Source of the DNA: Clostridiaceae bacterium
Lineage (GTDB): Bacteria > Bacillota > Clostridia > Lachnospirales > Lachnospiraceae
Length of the DNA: 64,000 bases
NCBI GenBank assembly: GCA_902363735.1
Contig: CABJBA010000002.1
Location: forward strand, 1 to 64,000
Reading direction: 5' to 3'
The translations under genes and the position numbers were made by a program. The notes beneath the pieces are model-generated. The model was given only the letters and a program-made list of their open reading frames with translations, made no database searches and had not been told where the DNA came from. Positions 33,485 through 43,355 of the stretch are shown in pieces; the first letter of the stretch is position 1; each line of letters starts with the position of its first letter.

Positions 33485-33780
33485 AGCAATTCCTCCTGCT
33501 GTTTAATTATCTAAAACGTATAATATAACAAATATAGGGGAATTACAACATATTTATAAAAAAGGGGCTGGGAATAGAAATAAAAACAGAACAGATGTTC
33601 ATGGAATGGCTATACATTTTTACGCCTCTGTGGTATAATTGGCGGAAAAGGTAGAATGATAATTTCTGATGAAAGTCGGGAATTAATATAATAGAAATAA
33701 GTCTGCTGTATGTATGAAGATTGCAGACTGCATGATAAGATGCTGTTACTTTTTATTGGGTCATTACGGAGGTAAAACAC

Positions 33781-35769
33781 ATGATGGAGTTCAAGTTACA
33801 CTCAGAATACCAGCCCACCGGCGACCAGCCGCAGGCCATTAAGCAGCTGGTACAGGGTTTTAAGGAAGGCAATCAATTTGAGACTTTGCTGGGGGTGACA
33901 GGCTCCGGCAAGACATTCACAATGGCAAATGTAATCCAGCAATTACAGAAGCCTACCTTGATTATCGCCCACAATAAAACCCTGGCAGCTCAGCTTTACA
34001 GCGAGTTTAAAGAGTTTTTTCCGGAGAATGCGGTGGAATACTTTGTCAGTTATTACGACTATTATCAGCCGGAGGCATATGTGCCCTCTACGGATACCTA
34101 TATTGAAAAGGACTCTGCCATCAATGATGAAATTGATAAGCTGCGCCATTCTGCCACGGCTGCCCTTTCGGAAAGGCGGGACGTGATCATTGTGGCCTCT
34201 GTATCCTGTATTTACGGTCTGGGAAGCCCTATTGATTATCAGGAAATGGTGATTTCCTTAAGACCGGGTATGATCAAGGATCGTGACGAGGTGATCCATA
34301 AGCTGATTGATATTCAGTATGACCGGAATGATCTGGATTTTAAGAGGGGGACTTTCCGGGTCAGGGGAGATGTGGTGGAGATTTTTCCGGCCTATTCCGG
34401 CAGCGAAGCATACCGGGTGGAGTTTTTCGGCGATGAGGTGGATCGAATTACAGAGATTGACACCCTGACCGGAGAAATTCAGGCAGAGCTTGGTCATGTG
34501 GCAGTTTTTCCAGCCTCCCATTACGTTGTTTCCAAGGAAAAGATGGAGGCTGCCACCCATACAATTCTGGAGGAATTAAAGGAGCAGGTGGCACATTTTA
34601 AAAGTGAGGATAAACTTTTAGAGGCCCAGAGGATTTCCGAGCGGACCAACTTTGATGTGGAGATGATGAAGGAGACAGGCTTTTGTTCAGGGATTGAAAA
34701 CTATTCCAGACATTTGACCGCAGGGAAAGAGGGGGAACCTCCATTTACTCTGATTGACTATTTTTCTGAAGACTTTCTGATTATTGTGGATGAGTCCCAC
34801 ATCACTCTTCCCCAGGTACGGGGTATGTATGCAGGAGACCGGTCCAGAAAGACAACTTTAGTCAATTTCGGCTTCCGCCTTCCTTCTGCTCTTGACAACC
34901 GACCTCTGAATTTTGGGGAGTTTGAGACAAAGATCAATCAGATGATGTTTGTGTCTGCCACTCCTTCCGTTTATGAGGCAGAGCACGAACTTTTACGGGT
35001 AGAGCAGATTATCCGTCCTACAGGGCTTTTAGACCCCGAAATTGACGTAAGGCCGGTTCAGGGTCAGATTGATGATCTGGTTTTTGAAGTGAATAAGGAA
35101 GTGGCAAATAAAAACAAGATACTGATCACCACGCTGACCAAAAGGATGGCAGAAGATCTGACGGATTACATGAGAGAAGTAGGAATCCGTGTAAAATACC
35201 TCCACTCTGATATCGATACTCTGGAACGCTCTGAGATTATCCGGGATATGCGTCTGGATGTATTTGATGTGCTGGTGGGAATCAACCTGCTGCGTGAGGG
35301 ACTTGATATTCCTGAGATCACCCTGGTGGCGATTCTGGACGCAGATAAGGAAGGCTTCCTCCGTTCTCAGACCTCTTTGATCCAGACAATCGGACGGGCG
35401 GCCAGAAACTCTGAGGGACATGTAATCATGTATGCGGATAAGGTGACGGATTCCATGAGGGTGGCTATTGAAGAAACCAACAGAAGAAGGGCTATTCAGC
35501 AGAAGTACAATGAAGAGCATGGAATTACACCTATGACCATTAAGAAAGCTGTCCGTGACTTAATTGCCATTTCAAAGGCTGCCATAGAAAAGGAGAAGAA
35601 CTTTAAGAAAGATCCGGAGTCTATGGATGGAAAGGAACTGGAGAAGCTTGCTAAGGAGCTTACCAAGAAGATGCATCAGGCGGCTGCAGAGTTGAACTTT
35701 GAGGAAGCGGCAAGGCTCCGTGACCGGATGGTGGAAGTAAAGAAGCTGCTGCAGGATATGGATAATTGA
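33781..35769 (+). CDS. uvrB: Excinuclease ABC subunit UvrB
   Basis: A 662-residue DNA-repair helicase-like protein that loads onto lesions with UvrA and recruits UvrC. Walker A GVTGSGKT (38-45), beta-hairpin [10 protein letters not shown] (about 93-102), helicase motif FLIIVDESH and [13 protein letters not shown], and a C-terminal UVR domain (about 622-657, [17 protein letters not shown]) that contacts UvrC. It starts at 33781 after GGAGG. uvrA, often next to uvrB in clostridia, is not within this window downstream, where feoA/feoB follow. The 33485-33780 gap upstream holds a 7-bp hairpin (33700/33729) and a TATAAT box (33634) with no clear partner. Confidence 0.97.
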   Translation: MMEFKLHSEYQPTGDQPQAIKQLVQGFKEGNQFETLLGVTGSGKTFTMANVIQQLQKPTLIIAHNKTLAAQLYSEFKEFFPENAVEYFVSYYDYYQPEAYVPSTDTYIEKDSAINDEIDKLRHSATAALSERRDVIIVASVSCIYGLGSPIDYQEMVISLRPGMIKDRDEVIHKLIDIQYDRNDLDFKRGTFRVRGDVVEIFPAYSGSEAYRVEFFGDEVDRITEIDTLTGEIQAELGHVAVFPASHYVVSKEKMEAATHTILEELKEQVAHFKSEDKLLEAQRISERTNFDVEMMKETGFCSGIENYSRHLTAGKEGEPPFTLIDYFSEDFLIIVDESHITLPQVRGMYAGDRSRKTTLVNFGFRLPSALDNRPLNFGEFETKINQMMFVSATPSVYEAEHELLRVEQIIRPTGLLDPEIDVRPVQGQIDDLVFEVNKEVANKNKILITTLTKRMAEDLTDYMREVGIRVKYLHSDIDTLERSEIIRDMRLDVFDVLVGINLLREGLDIPEITLVAILDADKEGFLRSQTSLIQTIGRAARNSEGHVIMYADKVTDSMRVAIEETNRRRAIQQKYNEEHGITPMTIKKAVRDLIAISKAAIEKEKNFKKDPESMDGKELEKLAKELTKKMHQAAAELNFEEAARLRDRMVEVKKLLQDMDN

Positions 35770-35875
35770 GAAGAACGTTGACAATAATTTTCAATAAGTG
35801 TAAAATCTCTGTGGATGTGCCGGTGGCAGAAACCATAGCCGGCGGGAATAAAATACCCTCTACAAAGGAGATGCT

Positions 35876-36109
35876 ATGAAGCTTTATGAAGGGGAAATTG
35901 GAAAAACGTATATTGTTTACGGTGTAATGGTAAAAGATGCCATTACAAGGCGGCTGGAGGCCTTGGGCATCAATGAGATGACACCTGTTGTCCTTATGAA
36001 TAAAAAAGGAAGAGGTACTGTTATTATTAAGGTCAGAGGCACCCGTCTTGCCCTTGGAAAAAAAATTGCAGAGGGAATTGAAGTAAGGGAGGCCGTCAGC
36101 CATGGGTGA
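35876..36109 (+). CDS. feoA: Ferrous iron transport protein A (FeoA)
   Basis: A 77-residue SH3-like protein that assists FeoB. It has the small beta-barrel pattern with ITRRLEALGINEMTPVV and RGTRLALGKKIAEGIEV, the usual FeoA C-terminal strand (LA[LI]...A..I.V). AAAGGAG precedes the ATG. Its end overlaps feoB by eight bases, which indicates coupled translation. No Fur box was recognised upstream by eye, although iron control is normal for this operon. Confidence 0.9.
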   Translation: MKLYEGEIGKTYIVYGVMVKDAITRRLEALGINEMTPVVLMNKKGRGTVIIKVRGTRLALGKKIAEGIEVREAVSHG

Positions 36110-38099
36110 AACCAATAAGATGATACGGGTCGGGTTTGTAGGGAATCCCAACTGCGGAAAGACCACCTTATTCAATGCATTTACAGGAGCCAAGCTGAAA
36201 GTGGCTAACTGGCCTGGCGTTACGGTAGAGAGAATTGAGGGAATGACCTCTTATAAAGGCTGTCCTTTGCGGATGATTGACACTCCGGGTATTTACAGTC
36301 TGACTTGTTATACTATAGAAGAAATGGTTACCAGAAAATGTCTGGAGGAAGGGGAAGTAGATGTAATTGTCAATGTAGTGGATGCCTCTTCCCTGGAACG
36401 GAATTTGTACCTGACTCTTCAGCTTCTGGAACTGAGAAAGCCTGTCATACTGGCTCTTAATATGATGGATATTGTGGAAGAGCGGGGAATGGAAATTGAC
36501 TTGCACCGCCTTCCTGAGATGCTGGGCTCCATTCCCGTAGTGCCTGTGTCTGCCAGAAAGCGAACCGGTCTTGATGTGCTCCTTCATGCGGTGATTCATC
36601 ATTTTGAGGAAGGGCCTCAGGGAGTGGTGGTGAATTACAGTGCTAAAATAGAAAACAAAATTTCTAAGATTGAGACTGTATTAAAGGCCCGCTATGGAAA
36701 CATGGAAAATTTGAGGTGGCATGCCATTAAGCTGCTGGAATATGATGAAGAGGTCTGCAAAGACCATCCGGTGGACTTGAATAACATCATTGACCGCAAT
36801 TATGAAAAAGAAATTATTAATGAGAAATACAATTACATAGAAGGGATCATCAGCGAATGCATGGTGAACAAAGATCAGAAGGCCGCATTTACAGACCAAA
36901 TTGACCGGTACCTGACTCATCCCTTCTGGGGAGTGCCCATATTCCTGGGAATCATGGCTTTGGTGTTCTTTTTGACTTTTTCAGTGGGAGACTTTTTAAA
37001 GGGATATTTTGAAACGGCTCTAGATGGATTTTCCGGGCTGATACGGGGCCTGATGGAAGGAATTGAGGCCGCTCCCTGGATCATATCTCTGGTGGTGGAG
37101 GGGATTGTGGCCGGTGTGGGAGGAATCCTTACATTTTTGCCTAATATTTTTATTTTGTTCCTTGCTCTTGCATTTTTGGAAGACAGTGGATATATGGCCA
37201 GGGTGGCCTATGTGATGAATGAAATAATGGGTAAGGTAGGGCTTTCGGGAAAAGCGTTTTTGCCTATGCTTCTGGGATTTGGCTGTACGGTTCCAGCAGT
37301 TATGGCAGCCAGGGCTCTTCCAAGTGAACAAGACAGAAAGAGGACTATTTTCATCACTCCTTTTATGTCTTGTTCGGCAAGGCTTCCCATATATGTTCTT
37401 TTTTCTCAGATGTTTTTCCCCCGTCATGCTATGGGGGCGGCCTATTCCCTGTATCTGGTCGGTCTCACAGTAGCAATTGTGATTGCTTATGTGACCCACC
37501 GGATGAGAAAGGAAGAAGATGAGGACGCACTTTTAATTGAGCTCCCAGAGTATAAGACTCCCAATGGGAGGACCGTGGCCATCTATGTGTGGGATAAGGT
37601 AAAGGATTATCTGGGAAAGGCCGGGACAACGATTTTTCTGGCCTCCATTGTCCTGTGGCTTGTGCTGAACATGGGGCCTTCCGGTTTTGTTACGGATGTG
37701 TCAGAAAGCCTTGCCGCCATAACCGGTCAGGTTCTGGTTCCCTTCCTTCGTCCGGCTGGTCTTGGTGACTGGAGGATTGCGGTGGCTTTAATTTCCGGTC
37801 TTTCTGCCAAGGAGGTGGTGATCTCCAGTTTTTCGGTACTGTTTGGAATCAGCAATATTAACTCTGCTGCAGGAATGGAAGGCCTTTCAAAAATTCTTGG
37901 AAGCGTTGGATTTGGAACTGTAAATGCCTATGCCCTTATGATTTTCTGCCTTTTGTATTCGCCCTGTATTGCGGCGGTTGCAACTATAAAAAGAGAAACC
38001 CATTCTATTAAGTGGGCGGCAGGTATGGTGCTTTTCCAGTTAGCAGTAGCCTGGTGCGCTGCGATACTGGTATTTCAGGTGGGAAGTCTTATTTTTTAA
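36102..38099 (+). CDS. feoB: Ferrous iron transporter FeoB
   Basis: A 665-residue membrane GTPase that imports Fe2+. The G domain has G1 GNPNCGKT (14-21), G3 DTPG (about 60-63) and G4 NMMD (about 120-123). A helical GDI-like linker follows, then eight or so transmembrane helices in two Gate repeats (about 280-660, with GFGCTVPAVMAAR and SARLPIYVLF). It overlaps feoA by eight bases. No feoC-like gene follows; the next gene is a ThrE-type exporter after 21 bases. Confidence 0.96.
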   Translation: MGETNKMIRVGFVGNPNCGKTTLFNAFTGAKLKVANWPGVTVERIEGMTSYKGCPLRMIDTPGIYSLTCYTIEEMVTRKCLEEGEVDVIVNVVDASSLERNLYLTLQLLELRKPVILALNMMDIVEERGMEIDLHRLPEMLGSIPVVPVSARKRTGLDVLLHAVIHHFEEGPQGVVVNYSAKIENKISKIETVLKARYGNMENLRWHAIKLLEYDEEVCKDHPVDLNNIIDRNYEKEIINEKYNYIEGIISECMVNKDQKAAFTDQIDRYLTHPFWGVPIFLGIMALVFFLTFSVGDFLKGYFETALDGFSGLIRGLMEGIEAAPWIISLVVEGIVAGVGGILTFLPNIFILFLALAFLEDSGYMARVAYVMNEIMGKVGLSGKAFLPMLLGFGCTVPAVMAARALPSEQDRKRTIFITPFMSCSARLPIYVLFSQMFFPRHAMGAAYSLYLVGLTVAIVIAYVTHRMRKEEDEDALLIELPEYKTPNGRTVAIYVWDKVKDYLGKAGTTIFLASIVLWLVLNMGPSGFVTDVSESLAAITGQVLVPFLRPAGLGDWRIAVALISGLSAKEVVISSFSVLFGISNINSAAGMEGLSKILGSVGFGTVNAYALMIFCLLYSPCIAAVATIKRETHSIKWAAGMVLFQLAVAWCAAILVFQVGSLIF

Positions 38100-38120
38100 G
38101 AAAAGGGCAGAGGAAAAAAT

Positions 38121-38900
38121 ATGAATGATAAGCTGCTTGTGGAAACCGCAGTTTTAGCAGGTGAGATTATGTTGATAAGCGGTGCGGAAATATACCGGGT
38201 GGAAAGTACCATTGATCATATTTTGAGGAAGTCCGGCCGTGACACGGCAGAGGCCATTGTGTTTTCCACAGGTATTTTTGCGTCTCTTAATGACTCTTCC
38301 ATTGAGGCTATTACAATAGCCAGAAGGGTATCCGGGCGGTCTACCAACTTAAATAAGGTGTATCTGGTCAATGACGTATCCAGAAAGCTTTGCCAGGATG
38401 TGATAACAGTAGAAGAAGCTTACCGTATGCTTAAAGAAATCCAGAATACGATACAGTATGGGAGAAGAATAAAAGATATGGGAGCCGTGGGGGTGGCCTT
38501 GTTTTTTACCCTTCTTTTAGGAGGCGGGATCAGGGAATGCGTGGCTGCTGCAGTGACGGGAATTGTGCTGGCCGCATCTATGGAGGCTTCTTTAAAGATT
38601 CGTCTTAACGATTTTTGTGTCAACGGAGTCTGTGCCTGCCTGATTGCTGTTACAGCTCTTTTCATGGAATATGTGTTTATGCCAGGAATGAAAAGTGATA
38701 TTGTTATTATTGGTGCCATCATGCCCCTGGTTCCCGGTATGATTTTTACAACTGCCATCAGAGATACTTTAAATGGTGATTTTGCTTCAGGAATCTCCAG
38801 AATGATGGAAGCAGTGGTGGTGGCTCTTGCGGTTGCCGCTGGAGTGGGAGCCGGAATGGGCCTGTTTCAATGGCTGGCAGGAGGTGGACTGGTATGGTAA
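38121..38900 (+). CDS. Threonine/serine exporter, N-terminal subunit (ThrE/YjjP type)
   Basis: A 259-residue membrane protein with an N-terminal soluble ThrE domain (about 1-110, SGAEIYRVESTIDHILRKSG) and about five transmembrane helices after residue 115. In Corynebacterium ThrE both halves are in one polypeptide; here the second half is the next gene. GGCAGAGGA precedes the ATG. It overlaps the next gene by seven bases, so the two form a two-subunit exporter (YjjP/YjjB arrangement). Substrate is inferred. Confidence 0.85.
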   Translation: MNDKLLVETAVLAGEIMLISGAEIYRVESTIDHILRKSGRDTAEAIVFSTGIFASLNDSSIEAITIARRVSGRSTNLNKVYLVNDVSRKLCQDVITVEEAYRMLKEIQNTIQYGRRIKDMGAVGVALFFTLLLGGGIRECVAAAVTGIVLAASMEASLKIRLNDFCVNGVCACLIAVTALFMEYVFMPGMKSDIVIIGAIMPLVPGMIFTTAIRDTLNGDFASGISRMMEAVVVALAVAAGVGAGMGLFQWLAGGGLVW

Positions 38901-39313
38901 TACAGACAATTGGTGCCTTTATGGCAGTGCTCAGCTTTTCTCTGCTTCTGGAGGTTCCCAGAAGGTATCTGGCTTTGGCGGGAAGCGCAGGGGCAGCAGG
39001 CTGGCTGGCCTATCTTTTGGTGGAATCCTGGTCAGGATCGGTGATAGCCGCAGCTTTTTTGTCCAGCCTGCTGGTGGCTTTTTTCAGCCATATTTTTGCA
39101 AGAGTATTTAAATCTCCGGTCACAGTGTTTTTAGTTGCTGGAATTCTGCCCTCTGTGCCGGGGGCCTCCATTTACCGCAGTGTTTCTTATGTAATTACCA
39201 ATGATCCAGAGCTTTCCAGCCGCTATCTGGTGGAGACGCTTCAAATATCCGGCGCCATAGCCGTAGCTATTTTTATTATGGATTCTTTGTTCCGATTAGG
39301 GCAGAAGAAGTGA
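38894..39313 (+). CDS. Threonine/serine exporter, C-terminal subunit (YjjB type)
   Basis: A 139-residue membrane protein with four predicted helices and the YjjB signature (FLVAGILPSVPGASIYRSV, about 80-98). The ATG at 38894 is inside the end of the preceding gene. Its 3' end overlaps the convergent DUF5688 gene by 38 bases (39276-39313), which may make the transcripts antisense to each other. It pairs with the preceding ThrE-type protein. Confidence 0.85.
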   Translation: MVIQTIGAFMAVLSFSLLLEVPRRYLALAGSAGAAGWLAYLLVESWSGSVIAAAFLSSLLVAFFSHIFARVFKSPVTVFLVAGILPSVPGASIYRSVSYVITNDPELSSRYLVETLQISGAIAVAIFIMDSLFRLGQKK

Positions 39314-40238
39314 ATGCAATGGTCAAATTATTTTCGCTTTTAGAATAATAATAGATATGATTGGAGAGACGGTCTTCCTCAGGAACTTCTTCCTGGTTAA
39401 TGGAAAAGACAGTATCCCCAAGTTCTTCTAAAGAAATGGAATCACTGTAGGGAATAATCAGGACTTCGTGAATGCTGGAGGGCAGGATGATTAAATCACT
39501 GTCATTGGCATTAGCGAAGTCTTTTAATATGCCTTCATAAAATAGGGAGGAAGCTCCGTTCATTCCTGTAGAATTAGTCAGAACGAACATGGGAGGAGAC
39601 AGGGGAGGGGTGAGAAAAAACTCTTCCAGAGCTTCTTCCAGTTCCTTTTCCACCGTTTCTCTGGCGATGTCCGTAATGACTTGGGAAAGGCTTCTGATGC
39701 GGGCAGGAAAAAGGCGGGGAGTGTTAGTTTTGGCAGCCAAAAACAAATCATCTGTGGAAAAGCCCCAGGTATTTAGATGACTGTTGTGGATAAGGGCGGT
39801 CATAAGGCTGTCTTCTGTTTTTTGAAGAGTCAGGCAGAATACTAGAGCTAAATCCAGACCGGGATAAGGTATATGAGGAATGATGTTTAATAATTCTTCA
39901 TTGGCAGTCTTGTTGATGAGGCGGAAGATAACCTTGTTTTTGACCTGATCCGGCAGCAGCAGTTCTTCAAAGGGAGGGGAGCCGGTGAGCAGGCTGCTGT
40001 GATAAAGAGACAGGATGTCGCTTAAAATGTCTTCCAAGGGTCTGCCAAAGCGGAATTCCTGGTAAAACTGGTTTAAATAGATGGTGGGAGCCGCGCGTTC
40101 TCCTGCTTTTCCAATGCACAGTCCGTCCAGCAGCAAGCCGTTGTTCTTTTGAACAGATTGCAGAGACAGACTAAATTCTGTTCCAAGTGTTTCTTTTAAG
40201 GAATTTTTGACGGTTTCCAGAAATGTTTCGTATACCAT
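39276..40238 (-). CDS. DUF5688-like family protein
   Basis: A 320-residue soluble protein of a family that is common in Lachnospiraceae and of unknown function. The pattern has an N-terminal YLNQFYQEFRFGRPLEDIL segment (about 54-72), central ALVFCLTLQ and NSHLNTWGFS, and a C-terminal TNSTGMNGASSLFYEGILK segment. No enzymatic motif is evident. AAGGAGG precedes the ATG. It converges on the ThrE pair with a short overlap. Family assignment is by recollection of the pattern. Confidence 0.7.
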   Translation of the reverse strand: MVYETFLETVKNSLKETLGTEFSLSLQSVQKNNGLLLDGLCIGKAGERAAPTIYLNQFYQEFRFGRPLEDILSDILSLYHSSLLTGSPPFEELLLPDQVKNKVIFRLINKTANEELLNIIPHIPYPGLDLALVFCLTLQKTEDSLMTALIHNSHLNTWGFSTDDLFLAAKTNTPRLFPARIRSLSQVITDIARETVEKELEEALEEFFLTPPLSPPMFVLTNSTGMNGASSLFYEGILKDFANANDSDLIILPSSIHEVLIIPYSDSISLEELGDTVFSINQEEVPEEDRLSNHIYYYSKSENNLTIAFTSSALIGTKNP

Positions 40239-40400
40239 ATGTATACCTCCTTAGATGTGATTTTTGCAACTGCATAAAGCAGATTACAACAATTTAGAAA
40301 TAATGCTTCCCGAATGGGAGTGTGATGTGATTGAATCTTTTTTATTATATAGGAGTTTTTGTAAAATAACAATATAATTTATATTTTTTTGTATATAAAC

Positions 40401-40436
40401 AAAAAAATCCCATCCAGTGGGTTGTTCTGAATGGGA
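40401..40436 (-). terminator. Terminator of rpsT
   Basis: Minus-strand stem TCCCAT / ATGGGA (40436-40431 with 40413-40408) is followed by TTTTTTT (40407-40401). Confidence 0.8.
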
Positions 40437-40454
40437 AGAGTCTGTTCTATAAAA

Positions 40455-40718
40455 TTAAGCTATTGCGTTTACAGCCTTGGTGATTCTGGATACTTTTCTA
40501 GAAGCAGTATTCTTATGATATACGCCCTTTGTAGTAGCCTTATCAATATCTTTGATAGCGCTGATTAAAATTGCCTGTGCAGCAGCCTTGTCACCGGCAG
40601 CAATAGCAGCTTCTACCTTCTTAATTGATGTCTTCACCTTGGATCTGATCGCTTTGTTTCTAGCGGCCTTTGTTTCGTTAACTAAGATTCTCTTTTTTGC
40701 GGATTTAATGTTAGCCAA
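40455..40718 (-). CDS. rpsT: 30S ribosomal protein S20 (TTG start)
   Basis: An 87-residue helical ribosomal protein that binds 16S rRNA early in assembly. It starts [M]ANIKSAKKRILVNETKA and ends ITKAVNAIA, as in the family. The start is TTG at 40718, with GGAGGTG eight bases upstream; upstream in-frame codons lack a ribosome site and would add five non-conserved residues. A UUG start is also used by E. coli rpsT, where it is part of autoregulation. The gene is divergent from the spore protease gene gpr, a common clostridial arrangement. Confidence 0.96.
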   Translation of the reverse strand: MANIKSAKKRILVNETKAARNKAIRSKVKTSIKKVEAAIAAGDKAAAQAILISAIKDIDKATTKGVYHKNTASRKVSRITKAVNAIA

Positions 40719-40915
40719 TCTGTACACCTCCATTCAAATAATAAGTATAATCATTTTTTGTTTCCCATTAAAGTCTGGACACGGACAGTTCAATGTAAAC
40801 ATACTTTATTATTCTAACGAATTTTACTGTATATGTCAATACATAATTCCTGCTTTTTTGCAGAAAATGTAATCGTAAGGTATATATGGCTGAAAATATA
40901 AAAAAGGAGAAAGAA

Positions 40916-41893
40916 ATGGAAAATACATTTGAAGTGCGCACAGACCTGGCGCTGGAGGAAAAAGAAAGTTTTCCGGGAGACGGAGGTGAGATCACAGGGG
41001 TGTCTTTAAGGGAATGGCACAGGGCCAACAGCCCCATAAAGATGACGGAAGTAAAGATTTTAGACAAAAAAGGGGAAAAAGCCATGGGGAAACCCGTTGG
41101 AACTTATATTACTCTTGAGGCGGGAGAATTGTCCGTAAAGGATGAAGATTACCATAGGGAGGTTTCTGAGGAATTGTCAGGCCAGATCCAGAAGCTTTTG
41201 TCTGGAAAGGACTACAGAAAGCCGGATTTTCACGTATTGGTGGTGGGTCTTGGCAACAGCTCTGTAACCCCTGATTCTCTGGGGCCCAGGGTTCTTAAAA
41301 ATCTCCAGGTAACAAGGCATTTAAAGGTCCAGTACGGGGATGACTTCTGGAAGGGCAGAAGCATGCCGGTGATCAGCGGAATCATACCCGGCGTTATGGC
41401 CCAGACTGGAATGGAAAGCGCAGAAATTTTAAAAGGGATCATAAGGGAGACAAAGCCTGATCTGATTATTGCCATTGACGCTTTGGCGGCCAGAAGCGTA
41501 AGGCGTCTGGGAACAACGATCCAGCTTACAGATACGGGAATCCATCCCGGTTCCGGGGTGGGGAATCACAGGCACAGCCTCACCAGAGAAAGCCTGGGAG
41601 TTCCGGTGATGGCTATTGGCGTTCCCACAGTGGTTGGGGCAGCCGCCATTGTCCACGATACAGTTTCCGCCATGATAGGCGCCTTGTCAAAGAGCATGGA
41701 GACAAAGGGCATGGGGGATTTCTTAGGCAGTATCAGCTCTGATGAACAGTACGATCTGATCAGAGAACTTTTAGAACCTGAATTTGGCCCCATGTATGTC
41801 ACTCCTCCCGATATTGATGAAACGGTGAAGGAACTGAGCTTTACCATTTCCGAAGGAATCCACCTGGCATTTTTGGGACAGGAAGATTCGTAG
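40916..41893 (+). CDS. gpr: GPR germination protease
   Basis: A 325-residue spore-specific aspartic-type endopeptidase that starts degradation of small acid-soluble proteins at germination. It begins FEVRTDLALEE, a region that carries the auto-processing site in Bacillus GPR, and contains VVGLGNSSVTPDSLGPR and IAIDALAARS (family motifs). The ATG at 40916 is supported by AAAGGAG; an ATG at 40886 has none. It is the first of the gpr-spoIIP-lepA-hemW gene order, shared with many clostridia. Confidence 0.95.
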   Translation: MENTFEVRTDLALEEKESFPGDGGEITGVSLREWHRANSPIKMTEVKILDKKGEKAMGKPVGTYITLEAGELSVKDEDYHREVSEELSGQIQKLLSGKDYRKPDFHVLVVGLGNSSVTPDSLGPRVLKNLQVTRHLKVQYGDDFWKGRSMPVISGIIPGVMAQTGMESAEILKGIIRETKPDLIIAIDALAARSVRRLGTTIQLTDTGIHPGSGVGNHRHSLTRESLGVPVMAIGVPTVVGAAAIVHDTVSAMIGALSKSMETKGMGDFLGSISSDEQYDLIRELLEPEFGPMYVTPPDIDETVKELSFTISEGIHLAFLGQEDS

Positions 41894-42014
41894 TAAATGA
41901 CAGGCTTTTTGCATAGGATATGAAAGGGAGCAAAATCCTTTCCAGTAAATCATTGCAAAGCGAATTTTCCCGAGGGGTAAAGAGAAGATCCCCTGGGGGG
42001 TGCAGGAAGTGACT

Positions 42015-43304
42015 ATGAGACAGAGAGACAGAGGAATCAACTGGTTTATAAAAAATATAATGATTGCAGTCAGCCTCATTCTGACGGTGCTTCTGGCCGA
42101 AAAAACAGGAGGCATCCAAATGGCGGCCAGCTGGTTAAAGGGTGGGGCAGGCTTTGGAATTTCCTATATCTGGCGAACTCAATATCCTGGGGCAGCCTGG
42201 GAGGAAGCAGAGACTGGTGACATTTCAGGCGGCTTTTTTGGAAGCGTTCTTTTTGGCAATTCTCCTCTTTACCGGTATAAGGGGAAAGGGGAGAAGCCAA
42301 AGGCTGTCTACAACGAAGCGGATCCTGCCTATGAGGGGTATTTGGAAAGCGGAAGATTTTATGAGGAGCACAGCTTTCTGTTATATGACGGCGGAGAGGA
42401 AAGCGGAGAGGATGGAAGCGTCAATGGGGTGGCCCAGGCGGCATTGGAGGAGCAGATACCTGTAAAAACTGAGGTTCCGACAGAAAAGGACCCGGCTGTG
42501 ACCTGTTCCTCAAGCAGTATATGGCCCATTGTGGGAGCCACATTCCGAAGGGAGCAGTTGGCTGACTACGATTATCTGATGAAGAATTTTTACAGCGTTC
42601 ATGCCTCTACTACCGCAGGAAGAAGTCTGATGAAGGCAGATCAATTCCTCGACCAGGATTTTACACTGACAGGAGGAAATAATAAGCCTCAGATTCTCAT
42701 ATACCACACCCATTCCCAGGAGGAGTTTGTCGGCTATGGTCCGGATAACCGGGAGGCCACAGTGGTGGGAATCGGAACTTATCTGACAGAACTTTTAACT
42801 GCCAAGGGCTATAACGTGATTCATGACACCTCGGTTTATGACCTTCAGGGTGGAAAGCTGGACAGAAACAAAGCTTATACACTGGCCCTGGAAGGAATTT
42901 CCGGCATTCTCCAGGAAAATCCCTCCATTGAAGTAGTGCTGGATGTTCATCGGGATGGGGTAAATGAAAGTCTGCACATGGTAAATGAGGTAAACGGAAA
43001 ACCAACGGCTCCTATTATGTTTTTTAACGGAATCAGCCAGACTCCAAAAGGACAGATCGAATATCTGCCCAATCCCTACAGAGAAAAAAATCTGGCCTTC
43101 AGCTTTCAGATGCAGCTTGATGCAGCAGCTTATTTCCCGGGTCTGACCCGGAAAATATACATAAAGGGACTCCGGTATAACCAGCACCTCCGGGCCAGGT
43201 CCTCCCTTATTGAAGTTGGGGCCCAGACCAATACTTATCAGGAAGCATTAAATGCCATGGAGCCTCTGGCAGAAGTTTTGGATATGGTGTTGCAAGGGAA
43301 TTAA
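42015..43304 (+). CDS. spoIIP: Stage II sporulation protein P
   Basis: A 429-residue cell-wall amidase/endopeptidase that acts with SpoIID and SpoIIM in engulfment. An N-terminal transmembrane helix is at about 12-30. A low-complexity acidic linker follows. The SpoIIP catalytic domain spans about 200-425 and contains ILIYHTHSQEEF and EVVLDVHRDG, with the metal/catalytic histidines. ATG 42015 follows AGGAAG; a GTG at 42000 would add five residues. It sits between gpr and lepA, as in Bacillus. Confidence 0.94.
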   Translation: MRQRDRGINWFIKNIMIAVSLILTVLLAEKTGGIQMAASWLKGGAGFGISYIWRTQYPGAAWEEAETGDISGGFFGSVLFGNSPLYRYKGKGEKPKAVYNEADPAYEGYLESGRFYEEHSFLLYDGGEESGEDGSVNGVAQAALEEQIPVKTEVPTEKDPAVTCSSSSIWPIVGATFRREQLADYDYLMKNFYSVHASTTAGRSLMKADQFLDQDFTLTGGNNKPQILIYHTHSQEEFVGYGPDNREATVVGIGTYLTELLTAKGYNVIHDTSVYDLQGGKLDRNKAYTLALEGISGILQENPSIEVVLDVHRDGVNESLHMVNEVNGKPTAPIMFFNGISQTPKGQIEYLPNPYREKNLAFSFQMQLDAAAYFPGLTRKIYIKGLRYNQHLRARSSLIEVGAQTNTYQEALNAMEPLAEVLDMVLQGN

Positions 43305-43355
43305 AAAAATGGTATATTTTAAGTCGAAGAACATCAGAAAAGAGGAATTTACCTT

